Assembly: GCA_964035545.1 (NCBI GenBank)
Contig: CAXIUT010000183.1
Location: 744,001-808,000 of the forward strand
Length of the DNA: 64,000 bases
Reading direction: 5' to 3'
DNA from: Bugula neritina
Lineage: Eukaryota; Bryozoa; Gymnolaemata; Cheilostomatida; Bugulidae
Shown here: positions 30,586-45,056 of the stretch, piece by piece
How positions within the stretch are numbered: the stretch's first letter is position 1
Layout of the letters: each line of letters begins with the position of its first letter
Program-made: the position numbers and the translations under genes
The notes under the pieces: model-generated
The model's database searches: none
Told to the model about the DNA's origin: nothing
What the model saw: the letters and a program-made list of their open reading frames with translations, nothing else

Positions 30586-30851
30586 ATACAGAAATACACT
30601 GCAACACTATAATACACTGCACAATACTACAACATACTGAAATACACTGTCACATGTTGAAATACACTGCAACACATTGAAATATACTGCAACTTACCGA
30701 AATATATGGTAAACGATTGAAATATACTGTAACACATTGAAAAAAACTGTAACATACTGAAATACACTACAACCCACTGAAATATTTTGCAAAATACTAC
30801 AACATACTGAAATACACTGTAACATATTGAAATACACTGCAACACATTGAA
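30586..30851. repeat. 266-bp segment flanking the 2.06-kb copy, right
   Basis: This is the second copy of 28,261-28,526. It begins one base after the end of the 2.06-kb segment. It diverges from the left copy at about 30,852, where the fragment related to 3,240 starts. Confidence 0.85.
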
Positions 30852-30852
30852 A

Positions 30853-31122
30853 TATACTGCAACATGCGGAAATATATGGTTAACTACTGAAATATACTGT
30901 AACACATTGAAAAATACTGCAACATACTGAAATATACTCTGACACAATGCAATATTCTGTTACATACTGAGATATGCCGTAGCACACTGAAATACACTGC
31001 AACTCACTGAAATATACTGCGACATACTGAAATACACTGTAACATCCTACAACATACTGAAATACATAGTAACATATTGAAATACACTGCAACACATTGA
31101 AATATACTGCAACATACCTAAA
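30853..31122. repeat. Diverged fragment related to 3,240-3,509
   Basis: This fragment shares the rare CTCTGACACAATGCA and ATATGCCGTAGC monomers and ACATAGTA with 3,240-3,509 (offset 27,613). It differs at roughly ten positions, including GCGGAAATATATGGTTAACT against ACGGAAATATATGGTAAACT. This is more divergence than between adjacent unit copies, so it is an older relationship. Confidence 0.78.
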
Positions 31123-32000
31123 TATACGGTAATATACTGAAATATACTGTAACACATATAAAAATATTGCAAGATACTGAAATATACTGCGACACATTGC
31201 AATATACTGTAACATACTGAACTATCCTGTAGCACACTGAAATACACTGCAACTCACTGAAATATACTGCAGTATACTGAAATACACTGCAACATCCTAC
31301 AACATACTGAAATACACTGCAACATATTGAAATACACTGTAACATATTGAAACATACTGCAACATACTGCAACATATTGAAATACACTGCAACATACTGA
31401 AATACACTGCTACATACTGAAATATAATTCAACATACTGCAACGTACTGAAATACACTGTAACATATTGAAATACACTGCAACATACTACAAAATATTGA
31501 AATACACTGCAACACATTGAAGTATACTCCAATATACCTAAATATACGGTAATATACCGAAAAACACTGTAACGCATTGAAAAATACTGCAACATACAGA
31601 AATACACTGTAACATATTGAAATACACTGCAACACATTGAAATTTACTGCAACCTACAGAAATATATGGTAAACTATTGAAATATACTGTAACACATTGA
31701 AAAATACTGAAACATACTGAAATATTCTGCGACACATTGCAATATACTGTAACATACTGAAATATGCTGTAGCACACTGAAATACACTGCAACTCACCGA
31801 AATATATTGCAACATACTGAAATACACAGTAACATATTGAAACATACTGCAACATACTGCAACATACTGAAAAACACTGCAACACATTGAAATATACCGC
31901 AACATACCAAAATATATGGTAAACTACTGAAATATACTTTAACACATTGGAAAATACTGCAACATACTGAAATATACTGTAACACACTGAAATATACTGC
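31123..32000. repeat. Last part of domain A, includes a copy of 24,459-24,934
   Basis: Bases about 31,200-31,675 match 24,459-24,934 at an offset of 6,741. Bases 31,871-31,990 still carry A-type monomers (ACTTTAACACATTGG as at 1,150). Beyond about 32,000 the variants are of type B. Confidence 0.75.
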
Positions 32001-33954
32001 AACATACTGAAATATACTGCAACATACTGAAATACACTGTAACATACTGAAATATACTGCAACATACTGAAATACACTGCTACATACTGCAACATACTGC
32101 AACATACTGCAACATACTGAAATACACTGTAAGATACTGAAATAAACTGCAACATACTACAACATATTGAAATACACTGCAACACATTGAAATATACTGC
32201 TACATACCTAAATATACGGTAATATACTGAAATATACTGTAACACATTGAAAAATACTGCAACATACTGAAATATATTGCGACACATTGCAATATACTGT
32301 AACATACTGAAAAATGCTGTAGCACACTGAAATATACTGCAATTCACTGAGATATACTGCAACATACTGAAATACACCGCAACATCCTACAACATACTGA
32401 AATACTTTGTAACATATTGAGATACACTGCAACACATTGAAATATACTGCAACATAACGAAATATATGGTAAACTACTGAAATATATTTTAACACATTGA
32501 AAAATACTGCAACATACTGAAATATATTTTAACACATTGAAAAATACTGCAACATACTGAAATATACTGTAACACACTGAAGTACACTGCAACTCACTGA
32601 AATATACTGCAATATACAGAAATACACTGCAACATCCTACAAAATGCTGAAATACACTGTAACATATTGAAATACACTGCAACACATTGAAATATACTGC
32701 AACATACCGAAATATATAGTAAACTACTGAAATATACTGTAACACATTGAAAAATACTGCAACATACTGAAATATACTGCAACATACCTAAATATACGGT
32801 AATTTACTGAAATATACTGTAACGCACCGAAATATACTGCAACATACTGAAATACACTGTAACATACTGAAATATACTGCAACATACTGAAATACACTGC
32901 TACATACTGCAACATACTGCAACATACTGCAACATACTGAAATACACTGTAACATACTGAAATAAACTGCAACATACTACAACATATTGAAATACACTGC
33001 AACACATTGAAATATACTGCTACATACCTAAATATACGGTAATATACTGAAATATACTGTAACACATTGAAAAAACTGCAACAGACTGAAATACTCTGCA
33101 ACGCACTGAAATACACCGCAAAATACTACAACATGCTGAAATACACTGTAACATATTGAAATCCACTGCAACACATTGAAATATACTGCAACATACCGAA
33201 ATATATGGTAAACTAATGAAATATACTGTAACACATTGAAAAATACCGCAACATACTGAAATATACTGCGACACATTGCAATATACTGTAACATATTGAA
33301 ATATGCTGTAGCACACTGAAATACACTGCAACATCCAACAACATACTGAAATACACTGTAACATATTGAAATACACTGCAAGAAATTGAAATAGACTGCA
33401 ACATAACAAAATATATGGTAAACTACTGAAATAGACTTTAACACATTGAAAAATACTGCAACATACAGAAATATACTGTAACACACTGAAATATACTGCA
33501 ACATACTGAAATACACTGTAACATTCTGAAATATACTGCAACATACTGAAATACACTGCTACATACTGAAATATACTGCAACATACTGCAAAATACTGCA
33601 ACATACCGAAATACACTGTAACATATTGAATTACACTGCAACACATTGAAATATACTGCAAGATACCAAAATATATGGTAAAAAACTGAAATATACTCTA
33701 ACACATTGAAAAATACTGCAACATACTGAAATATACTGCGACACTTTGCAATATACTGTAACATACCGAAATATGCTCTAGCACACTGAAATACACTGCA
33801 ACTCACTGAAATATACTGCAACATACTGAAATACACTGTGACATCCTGAAATATACTGCAACATTCTGAAATACACTGCTACATACTGAAATATACTGCA
33901 ATTCACTGCAACATACTGAAATACACTGCAACATACTACAACATACTGAAATAC
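32001..33954. repeat. Start of domain B; includes a partial copy of 42.4-43.45 kb
   Basis: From about 32,240 to 33,260 the sequence matches 42.4-43.45 kb at an offset of 10,187, including the shared one-base loss in CATTGAAAAAACTGCA (33,072 / 43,260). From about 33,028 to 33,516 it also matches 52,911-53,399 (offset 19,883). It therefore looks like the tail of a further 9.6-kb unit to the left of copy 1. Confidence 0.78.
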
Positions 33955-35659
33955 GCTGCAACACATTGAAATATACTGCAACATACCTAAATATACGGTA
34001 ATATACCGAAATATACTGTAACGCATTGCAAAATACTGCAACATACTGAAATACACTGCGACACACTGAAATACGCTGCAAAATACTACAACATACTGAA
34101 ATAAACTGTAACATATTGAAATACACTGCAATACATTGAAAAATAATGCAATATACTGAAATATACTGTAACACACTGAAATATACTGCAACATACTGAA
34201 ATACACTGTAACATACTGAAATATACTGCAACGTACTGAAATACACTGCTACATACTGAAATATACTGTAACATACTGCAACATACTCAAATACACTGTA
34301 ACATACTGAGATACACTGCCGCATACTGCAACATATTGAACTACACTGCAACACATTGAAATATATTGCAACTTATCGAATATATGGAAAACTACTGAAA
34401 TATACTGTAACGCATTGAAAGAGACTGCAACATACTGAAATATATTGCGACACATTGCAATATACTGTAATATACTGAAAAATGCTGTAGCACACTGAAA
34501 TACACCGCAACATCCTACAACATACTAAAATACACTGTAACATTTCGAAATACACTGCAACACATTGAATTATACTGCAACATAACGAAATATATGGTAA
34601 ACTACTGAAATATATTTTAACAAATTGAAAAATACTGCAACATACTGAAATATACTGTAACACACTGAAGTATACTGCAACATACTGAAATACACTGTAA
34701 CATACTGAAATATACTGCAACATACTGAAATACACTGCTACATACTGAAATATACTGCAACGTACTGCAACATACTGCAACATACTGAAATACACTGTAA
34801 CATACTGAATTACACTGCAACATACTACCACATATTGAAATACACTGCAACACATTGAAATGTACTGCAACATACCGAAATATATGGTAAACTACTAAAA
34901 TATACTGTAACAGATTGAAAAATACTGCAACATACTGAAATATACTGCGACACCTAGCAATATACTGTAACATACTGAAATATGCTCTAGCACACTGAAA
35001 TACAATGCAACTTACTGAAATATACTGCAACATGCTGAAATACACTGCAACATCCTACAATATGCTGAAATACACAGTAACATATTGAAATACACTGCAA
35101 CACTTTGAAATATACTGCAACATACCGAAATATATGGTAAACGACTGCAACATACTACAACATACTGAAATACACTGCAACACATAGAAATATACTGCGA
35201 CATACCTAGATATACGGTAATATACTGAAATATACTGTAACACATTGAAAAATACCGCAACATACTGAAATATACTGCGACACATTGCAATATACTGTAA
35301 CATATTGAAATATGCTGTAGCACACTGAAATACACTGCAACATCCTACAACATACTGAAATACACTGTAACATATTGAAATACACTGCAAGAAATTGAAA
35401 TAGACTGCAACATAACAAAATATATGGTAAACTACTGAAATAGACTTTAACACATTGAAAAATACTGCAACATACATAAATATACTGTAACACACTGAAA
35501 TATACTGCAACATACTGAAATACACTGTAACATTCTGAAATATACTGCAACATACTGAAATACACTGCTACATACCGAAATATACTGCAACATACTGCAA
35601 AATACTGCAACATACTGAAATACACTGTAACATATTGAAGTACACTGCAACACCTTGAA

Positions 35660-38600
35660 ATATACTGCAACATACCAAAATATATGGTAAACAACTGAAA
35701 TATACTTTAACACATTGAAAAATACTGCAACATACTGAAATATACTGCGACACTTTGCAATATACTGTAACATACCGAAATATGCTCTAGCACACTGAAA
35801 TACACTGCAACTCACTGAAATATACTGCAACATACTGAAATACACTGTGACATCCTGAAATATACTGCAACATTCTGAAATACACTGCTACATACTGAAA
35901 TATACTGCAACATACTGCAACATACTGAAATACACTGCAACATACTACAACATACTGAAATACGCTGCAACACATTGAAATATACTGCAACATACCTAAA
36001 TATACGGTAATATACTGAAATATACTGTAACGCATTGCAAAATACTGCAACATACTGAAATACACTGCGACACACTGAAATACGCTGCAAAATACTACAA
36101 CATACTGAAATAAACTGTTACATATTGAAATACACTGCAATACATTGAAAAATAATGCAATATACTGAAATATACTGTAACACACTGAAATATACTGCAA
36201 CATACTGAAATACACTGTAACATACTGAAATATACTGCAACGTACTGAAATACACTGCTACATACTGAAATATACTGTAGCATACTGCAACATACTGAAA
36301 TACACTGTAACATACTGAGATACACTGCCGCATACTGCAACATATTGAAATACACTGCAACACATTGAAATATACTGCAACATAACAAAATATATGGTAA
36401 ACTACTGAAATAGACTTTAACACATTGAAAAATACTGCAACATACTGTAATATACTGTAACACACTGAAGTATACTGCAACATACTGAAATACACTGTAA
36501 CATACTGAAATATACTGCAACATACTGAAATACACTGCTACATACTGAAATATACTGCAACGTACTGCAACATACTCCAACATACTGAAATACACTGTAA
36601 CATACTGAAATTCACTGCAACATACTACCACATATTGAAATACACTGCAACACATTGAAATGTACTTCAACATACCGAAATATAAGGTAAACTACTAAAA
36701 TATGCTGTAACATATTGAAAAATACTGCAACATACTGAAATATACTGCGACACCTAGCAATATACTGTAACATACTGAAATATGCTCTAGCACACTGAAA
36801 TACAATGCAACTTACTGAATAATACTGCAACATACTGAAATACACTGCAACATCCTACAATATGCTGAAATACACTGTAACATATTGAAATACACTGCAA
36901 CACTTTGAAATATACTGCAACATACCGAAATGTATGGTAAACTACTGCAACATACTACAACATATTGAAATACACTGCAACACATTGAAGTATACTGCAA
37001 CATACCTAAATATACGGTAATATACTGAAATATACTGTAACACATTGAAAAATCCTGCAACATACTGAAATATACTGTAACACACTGAAGTATACTGCAA
37101 CATACTGAAATACACTGCAACGCACTGAAATACACCGCAAAATACTACAACATGCTGAAATACACTGAAACATATTGAAATCCACTGCAACACATTGAAA
37201 TATACTGCAACATAACAAAATATATGGTAAACTACTGAAATAGACTTTAACACATTGAAAAATACTGCAACATACAGAAATATACTGTAACACACTGAAA
37301 TATACTGCAACATACTGAAATACACTGTAACATTCTGAAAAATACTGCAACATACTGAAATACACTGCTACATACTGAAATATACTGCAACATACTGCAA
37401 AATACTGCAACATACTGAAATACACTGTAACATATTGAAGTACACTGCAACACATTGAAATATACTGCAACATACCAAAATATATGGTAAACAACTGAAA
37501 TATACTTCAACACATTGAAAAATACTGCAACATACTGAAATATACTGCGACACTTTGCAATATACTGTAACATACCGAAATATGCTCTAGCACACTGAAA
37601 TACACTGCAACTCACTGAAATATACTGCAACATACTGAAATACACTGTGACATCCTGAAATATACTGCAAAATTCTGAAATACACTGCTACATACTGAAA
37701 TATACTGCAACATACTGCAACATACTGAAATACACTGCAACATACTACAACATACTGAAATACGCTGCAACACATTGAAATATACTGCAACATACCTAAA
37801 TATACGGTAATATACCGAAATATACTGTAACACATTGCAAAATACTGCAACATACTGAAATACACTGCGACACACTGAAATACGCTGCAAAATACAACAA
37901 CATACTGAAATAAACTGTAACATATTGAAACACACTGCAATACATTGAAAAATAATGCAATATACTGAAATATACTGTAACACACTGAAATATACTGCAA
38001 CATCCTACAATATGCTGAAATACACTGTAACATATTGAAATACACTGCAACACTTTGAAATATACTGCAACATACCGAAATAAATGGTAAACTACTGCAA
38101 CATACTACAACATATTGAAATACACTGCAACACATTGAAGTATACTGCAACATACCTAAATATACGGTAATATACTGAAATATACTGTAACACATTGAAA
38201 AATCCTGCAACATACTGAAATATACTGTAACATATTGAAATACACTGCAACACACTGAAATATACTGCAACATACTGAAATACACTGTAACATACTGAAA
38301 TATACTGCAACATACTGAAATACACTGCTACATACTGCAACATACTGCAACATACTGCAACATACTGAAATACACTGTAAGATACTGAAATAAACTGCAA
38401 CATACTACAACATATTGAAATACACTGCAACACATTGAAATATACTGCTACATACCTAAATATACGGTAATATACTGAAATATACTGTAACACATTGAAA
38501 AATCCTGCAACATACTGAAATATACTGTAACACACCGAAATATACTGCAACATACTGAAATACACTGTAACATACTGAAATATACTGCAACATACTGAAA

Positions 38601-38719
38601 TACACTGCTACATACTGAAATATGCTGCAACATACTGCAACATACTGCAATACACTGTAACATACTGAAATACACTGCAACATAGTACAACATATTGAAA
38701 TACGCTGCAACACATTGAA
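35660..38719. repeat. Internal 3.1-kb duplication in unit 1, copy 1
   Basis: The offset to the next copy is 3,060 up to about 37,190 (35,787/38,847, 36,118/39,178, 36,942/40,002) and 3,270 after it (37,247/40,517, 38,092/41,362). The change is a clean 210-bp segment present at about 40,275-40,484 and absent here. Confidence 0.86.
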
Positions 38720-41700
38720 ATATACTGCAACATACCAAAATATATGGTAAACAACTGAAATATACTTTAACACATTGAAAAATACTGCAACATACTGAAA
38801 TATACTGCGACACTTTGCAATATACTGTAACATACCGAAATATGCTCTAGCACACTGAAATACACTGCAACTCACTGAAATATACTGCAACATACTGAAA
38901 TACACTGTGACATCCTGAAATATACTGCAACATTCTGAAATACACTGCTACATACTGAAATATACTGCAACATACTGCAACATACTGAAATACACTGCAA
39001 CATACTACAACATACTGAAATACGCTGCAACACATTGAAATATACTGCAACATACCTAAATATACGGTAATATACTGAAATATACTGTAACGCATTGCAA
39101 AATACTGCAACATACTGAAATACACTGCGACACACTGAAATACGCTGCAAAATACTACAACATACTGAAATAAACTGTTACATATTGAAATACACTGCAA
39201 TACATTGAAAAATAATGCAATATACTGAAATATACTGTAACACACTGAAATATACTGCAACATACTGAAATACACTGTAACATACTGAAATATACTGCAA
39301 CGTACTGAAATACACTGCTACATACTGAAATATACTGTAGCATACTGCAACATACTGAAATACACTGTAACATACTGAGATACACTGCCGCATACTGCAA
39401 CATATTGAAATACACTGCAACACATTGAAATATACTGCAACATAACAAAATATATGGTAAACTACTGAAATAGACTTTAACACATTGAAAAATACTGCAA
39501 CATACTGTAATATACTGTAACACACTGAAGTATACTGCAACATACTGAAATACACTGTAACATACTGAAATATACTGCAACATACTGAAATACACTGCTA
39601 CATACTGAAATATACTGCAACGTACTGCAACATACTCCAACATACTGAAATACACTGTAACATACTGAAATTCACTGCAACATACTACCACATATTGAAA
39701 TACACTGCAACACATTGAAATGTACTTCAACATACCGAAATATAAGGTAAACTACTAAAATATGCTGTAACATATTGAAAAATACTGCAACATACTGAAA
39801 TATACTGCGACACCTAGCAATATACTGTAACATACTGAAATATGCTTTAGCACACTGAAATACAATGCAACTTACTGAATAATACTGCAACATACTGAAA
39901 TACACTGCAACATCCTACAATATGCTGAAATACACTGTAACATATTGAAATACACTGCAACACTTTGAAATATACTGCAACATACCGAAATGTATGGTAA
40001 ACTACTGCAACATACTACAACATATTGAAATACACTGCAACACATTGAAGTATACTGCAACATACCTAAATATACGGTAATATACTGAAATATACTGTAA
40101 CACATTGAAAAATCCTGCAACATACTGAAATATACTGTAACACACTGAAGTATACTGCAACATACTGAAATACACTGCAACGCACTGAAATACACCGCAA
40201 AATACTACAACATGCTGAAATACACTGTAACATATTGAAATCCACTGCAACACATTGAAATATACTGCAACATACCGAAATATATGGTAAACTAATGAAA
40301 TATACTGTAACACATTGAAAAATACCGCAACATACTGAAATATACTGCGACACATTGCAATATACTGTAACATATTGAAATATGCTGTAGCACACTGAAA
40401 TACACTGCAACATCCTACAACATACTGAAATACACTGTAACATATTGAAATACACTGCAAGAAATTGAAATAGACTGCAACATAACAAAATATATGGTAA
40501 ACTACTGAAATAGACTTTAACACATTGAAAAATACTGCAACATACAGAAATATACTGTAACACACTGAAATATACTGCAACATACTGAAATACACTGTAA
40601 CATTCTGAAAAATACTGCAACATACTGAAATACACTGCTACATACTGAAATATACTGCAACATACTGCAAAATACTGCAACATACTGAAATACACTGTAA
40701 CATATTGAAGTACACTGCAACACATTGAAATATACTGCAACATACCAAAATATATGGTAAACAACTGAAATATACTTCAACACATTGAAAAATACTGCAA
40801 CATACTGAAATATACTGCGACACTTTGCAATATACTGTAACATACCGAAATATGCTCTAGCACACTGAAATACACTGCAACTCACTGAAATATACTGCAA
40901 CATACTGAAATACACTGTGACATCCTGAAATATACTGCAAAATTCTGAAATACACTGCTACATACTGAAATATACTGCAACATACTGCAACATACTGAAA
41001 TACACTGCAACATACTACAACATACTGAAATACGCTGCAACACATTGAAATATACTGCAACATACCTAAATATACGGTAATATACCGAAATATACTGTAA
41101 CACATTGCAAAATACTGCAACATACTGAAATACACTGCGACACACTGAAATACGCTGCAAAATACAACAACATACTGAAATAAACTGTAACATATTGAAA
41201 CACACTGCAATACATTGAAAAATAATGCAATATACTGAAATATACTGTAACACACTGAAATACACTGCAACATCCTACAATATGCTGAAATACACTGTAA
41301 CATATTGAAATACACTGCAACACTTTGAAATATACTGCAACATACCGAAATAAATGGTAAACTACTGCAACATACTACAACATATTGAAATACACTGCAA
41401 CACATTGAAGTATACTGCAACATACCTAAATATACGGTAATATACTGAAATATACTGTAACACATTGAAAAATCCTGCAACATACTGAAATATACTGTAA
41501 CATATTGAAATACACTGCAACACACTGAAATATACTGCAACATACTGAAATACACTGTAACATACTGAAATATACTGCAACATACTGAAATACACTGCTA
41601 CATACTGCAACATACTGCAACATACTGCAACATACTGAAATACACTGTAAGATACTGAAATAAACTGCAACATACTACAACATATTGAAATACACTGCAA

Positions 41701-41920
41701 CACATTGAAATATACTGCTACATACCTAAATATACGGTAATATACTGAAATATACTGTAACACATTGAAAAATCCTGCAACATACTGAAATATACTGTAA
41801 CACACCGAAATATACTGCAACATACTGAAATACACTGTAACATACTGAAATATACTGCAACATACTGAAATACACTGCTACATACTGAAATATGCTGCAA
41901 CATACTGCAACATACTGAAA
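38720..41920. repeat. Internal 3.1-kb duplication in unit 1, copy 2
   Basis: This is the second copy of the preceding segment and retains the 210-bp interval missing there. One visible substitution is GCTTTAGCAC at about 39,844, where the other copies have GCTCTAGCAC. It is followed at 41.9-43.45 kb by the distinct right part of the 9.5-kb unit. Confidence 0.85.
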
Positions 41921-44900
41921 TACACTGTAACTTACTGAAATAAACTGCAACACACTACAACATATTGAAATACACTGCAACACATTGAAATATACTGCAA
42001 CATACCTAAATATACGGTAATATACTGAAATTCACTGTAACGCATTGCAAAATACTGCAACATACTGAAATTCACTGCGACACACTGAAATACGCTGCAA
42101 AATACTACAACATACTGAAATAAACTGTAACATATTGAAATACACTGCAACACATTGAAAAATACTGCAACATACTGAAATATACTGTAACACACTGAAA
42201 TATACTGCAACATACTGAAATACACTGTAACATACTGAAATATACTGCAACATACTGAAATACACTGCTACATACTGAAATATACTGCAACATACTGCAA
42301 CATACTGCAATACACTGTAACATACTGAAATACACTGCAACATACTACAACATATTGAAACACACTGCAACACATTGAAATACACTGCAACTTACCGAAT
42401 ATATGGTAAACTACTGAAATATACTGTAACGCGTTGAAAAATACTGCAACATACTGAAATATATTGCGACACATTGCAATATACTGTAACATACTGAAAA
42501 ATGCTGTAGCACACTGAAATATACTGCAATTCACTGAAATATACTGCAACATACTGAAATACACCGCAACATCCTACAACATACTGAAATACTTTGTAAC
42601 ATATTGAAATACACTGCAACACATTGAAATATACTGCAACATAACGAAATATATGGTAAACTACTGAAATATATTTTAACACATTGAAAAATACTGCAAC
42701 ATACTGAAATATATTTTAACACATTGAAAAATACTGCAACATACTGAAATATACTGTAACACACTGAAGTACACTGCAACTGACTGAAATATACTGCAAT
42801 ATACAGAAATACACTGCAACATCCTACAAAATGCTGAAATACACTGTAACATATTGAAATACACTGCAACACATTGAAACATACTGCAACATACCGAAAT
42901 ATATAGTAAACTACTGAAATAAACTGTAACACATTGAAAAATACTGCAACATACTGAAATATACTGCAACATACCTAAGTATACGGTAATATACTGAAAT
43001 ATACTATAACACACCGAAATATACTGCAACATACTGAAATACACTGTAACATACTGAAATATACTGCAACATACTTAAATACACTGCTACATACTGCAAC
43101 ATACTGCAACATAGTGCAACATACTGAAATACACTGTAACATACTGAAATAAACTGCAACATACTACAACATATTGAAATACACTGCAACACATTGAAAT
43201 ATACTGCTACATACCTAAATATACGGTAATATACTGAAGTATACTGTAACACATTGAAAAAACTGCAACATACTGAAATACACTGCAACGCACTGAAATA
43301 CACCGCAAAATACTACAACATGCTGAAATACACTGTAACATATTGAAATCCACTGCAACACATTGAAATATACTGCAACATACCGAAATATATGGTAAAC
43401 TAATGAAATATACTGTAACACATTGAAAAATACCGCAACATACTGAAATACACTGCAACACATTGAAATATACTGCTACATACCTAAATATACGGTAATA
43501 TACTGAAATATACTGTAACGCATTGCAAAATACTGCAACATACTGAAATACACTGCGACACACTGAAATACGCTGCAAAATACTACAACATACTGAAATA
43601 AACTGTAACATATTGAAATACACTGCAATACATTGAAAAATAATGCAATATACTGAAATATACTGTAACACACTGAAATATACTGCAACATACTGAAATA
43701 CACTGTAACATACTGAAATATACTGCAACGTACTGAAATACACTGCTACATACTGAAATATACTGTAACATACTGCAACATACTGAAATACACTGTAACA
43801 TACTGAGATACACTGCCGCATACTGCAACATATTGAACTACACTGCAACACATTGAAATATATTGCAACTTATCGAATATATGGAAAACTACTGAAATAT
43901 ACTGTAACGCATTGAAAGAGACTGCAACATACTGAAATATATTGCGACACATTGCAATATACTGTAATATACTGAAAAATGCTGTAGCACACTGAAATAC
44001 ACCGCAACATCCTACAACATACTAAAATACACTGTAACATTTCGAAATACACTGCAACACATTGAATTATACTGCAACATAACGAAATATATGGTAAACT
44101 ACTGAAATATATTTTAACAAATTGAAAAATACTGCAACATACTGAAATATACTGTAATACACTGAAGTATACTGCAACATACTGAAATACACTGTAACAT
44201 ACTGAAATATACTGCAACATACTGAAATACACTGCTACATACTGAAATATACTGCAACGTACTGCAACATACTGCAACATACTGAAATACACTGTAACAT
44301 ACCGAATTACACTGCAACATACTACCACATATTGAAATACACTGCAACACATTGAAATGTACTGCAACATACCGAAATATATGGTAAACTACTAAAATAT
44401 ACTGTAACAGATTGAAAAATACTGCAACATACTGAAATATACTGCGACACCTAGCAATATACTGTAACATACTGAAATATGCTCTAGCACACTGAAATAC
44501 AATGCAACTTACTGAAATATACTGCAACATGCTGAAATACACTGCAACATCCTACAATATGCTGAAATACACAGTAACATATTGAAATACACTGCAACAC
44601 TTTGAAATATACTGCAACATACCGAAATATATGGTAAACTACTGCAACATACTACAACATACTGAAATACACTGCAACACATAGAAATATACTGCGACAT
44701 ACCTAGATATACGGTAATCTACTGAAATATACTGTAACACATTGAAAAATACCGCAACATACTGAAATATACTGCGACACATTGCAATATACTGTAACAT
44801 ATTGAAATATGCTGTAGCACACTGAAATACACTGCAACATCCTACAACATACTGAAATACACTGTAACATATTGAAATACACTGCAAGAAATTGAAATAG

Positions 44901-45056
44901 ACTGCAACATAACAAAATATATGGTAAACTACTGAAATAGACTTTAACACATTGAAAAATACTGCAACATACATAAATATACTGTAACACACTGAAATAT
45001 ACTGCAACATACTGAAATACACTGTAACATATTGAAGTACACTGCAACACATTGAA

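Larger units (their letters stand above)
1..32000. repeat. Domain A of the satellite (variant set A)
   Basis: This half shares a set of variant monomers that I do not see beyond about 32 kb. Examples are an element with a run of eight A (six copies between 9,021 and 29,993), the AACACTATAATRC variant (4,152; 6,729; 16,072; 24,286; 28,282; 30,169; 30,607), the CTGACACACTGG deletion variant (1,850; 13,731; 21,945; 27,070) and CCATTGAAAATACTGC with one base lost (5,610; 8,185; 11,118; 15,130; 19,327; 23,341; 29,228). The right edge is approximate. The last clear A-type monomers are at 31,871-31,990, and B-type runs of CATACTGCAA begin at about 32,090. Confidence 0.8.
33955..43450. repeat. 9.5-9.7-kb tandem unit, copy 1
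   Basis: Offsets to copy 2 change stepwise and only where one copy has gained or lost whole 10-mers or phase bases: 9,497 (34.0-35.5 kb), 9,397 (35.7-37.1 kb), 9,537 (37.2-38.3 kb) and 9,706 (38.8-43.4 kb). Anchors are 33,961/43,458, 34,617/44,114, 35,787/45,184, 37,587/47,124, 39,178/48,884 and 42,392/52,098. The unit contains an internal duplication of about 3.1 kb. Confidence 0.86.

Noticed and set aside
43440-43460. Possible assembly mis-join at the 9.5-kb unit boundary
   Set aside because: It cannot be decided from sequence alone. The junction keeps the 10-bp register and similar junctions occur elsewhere, so I treat it as a natural duplication boundary but note that reads are needed.
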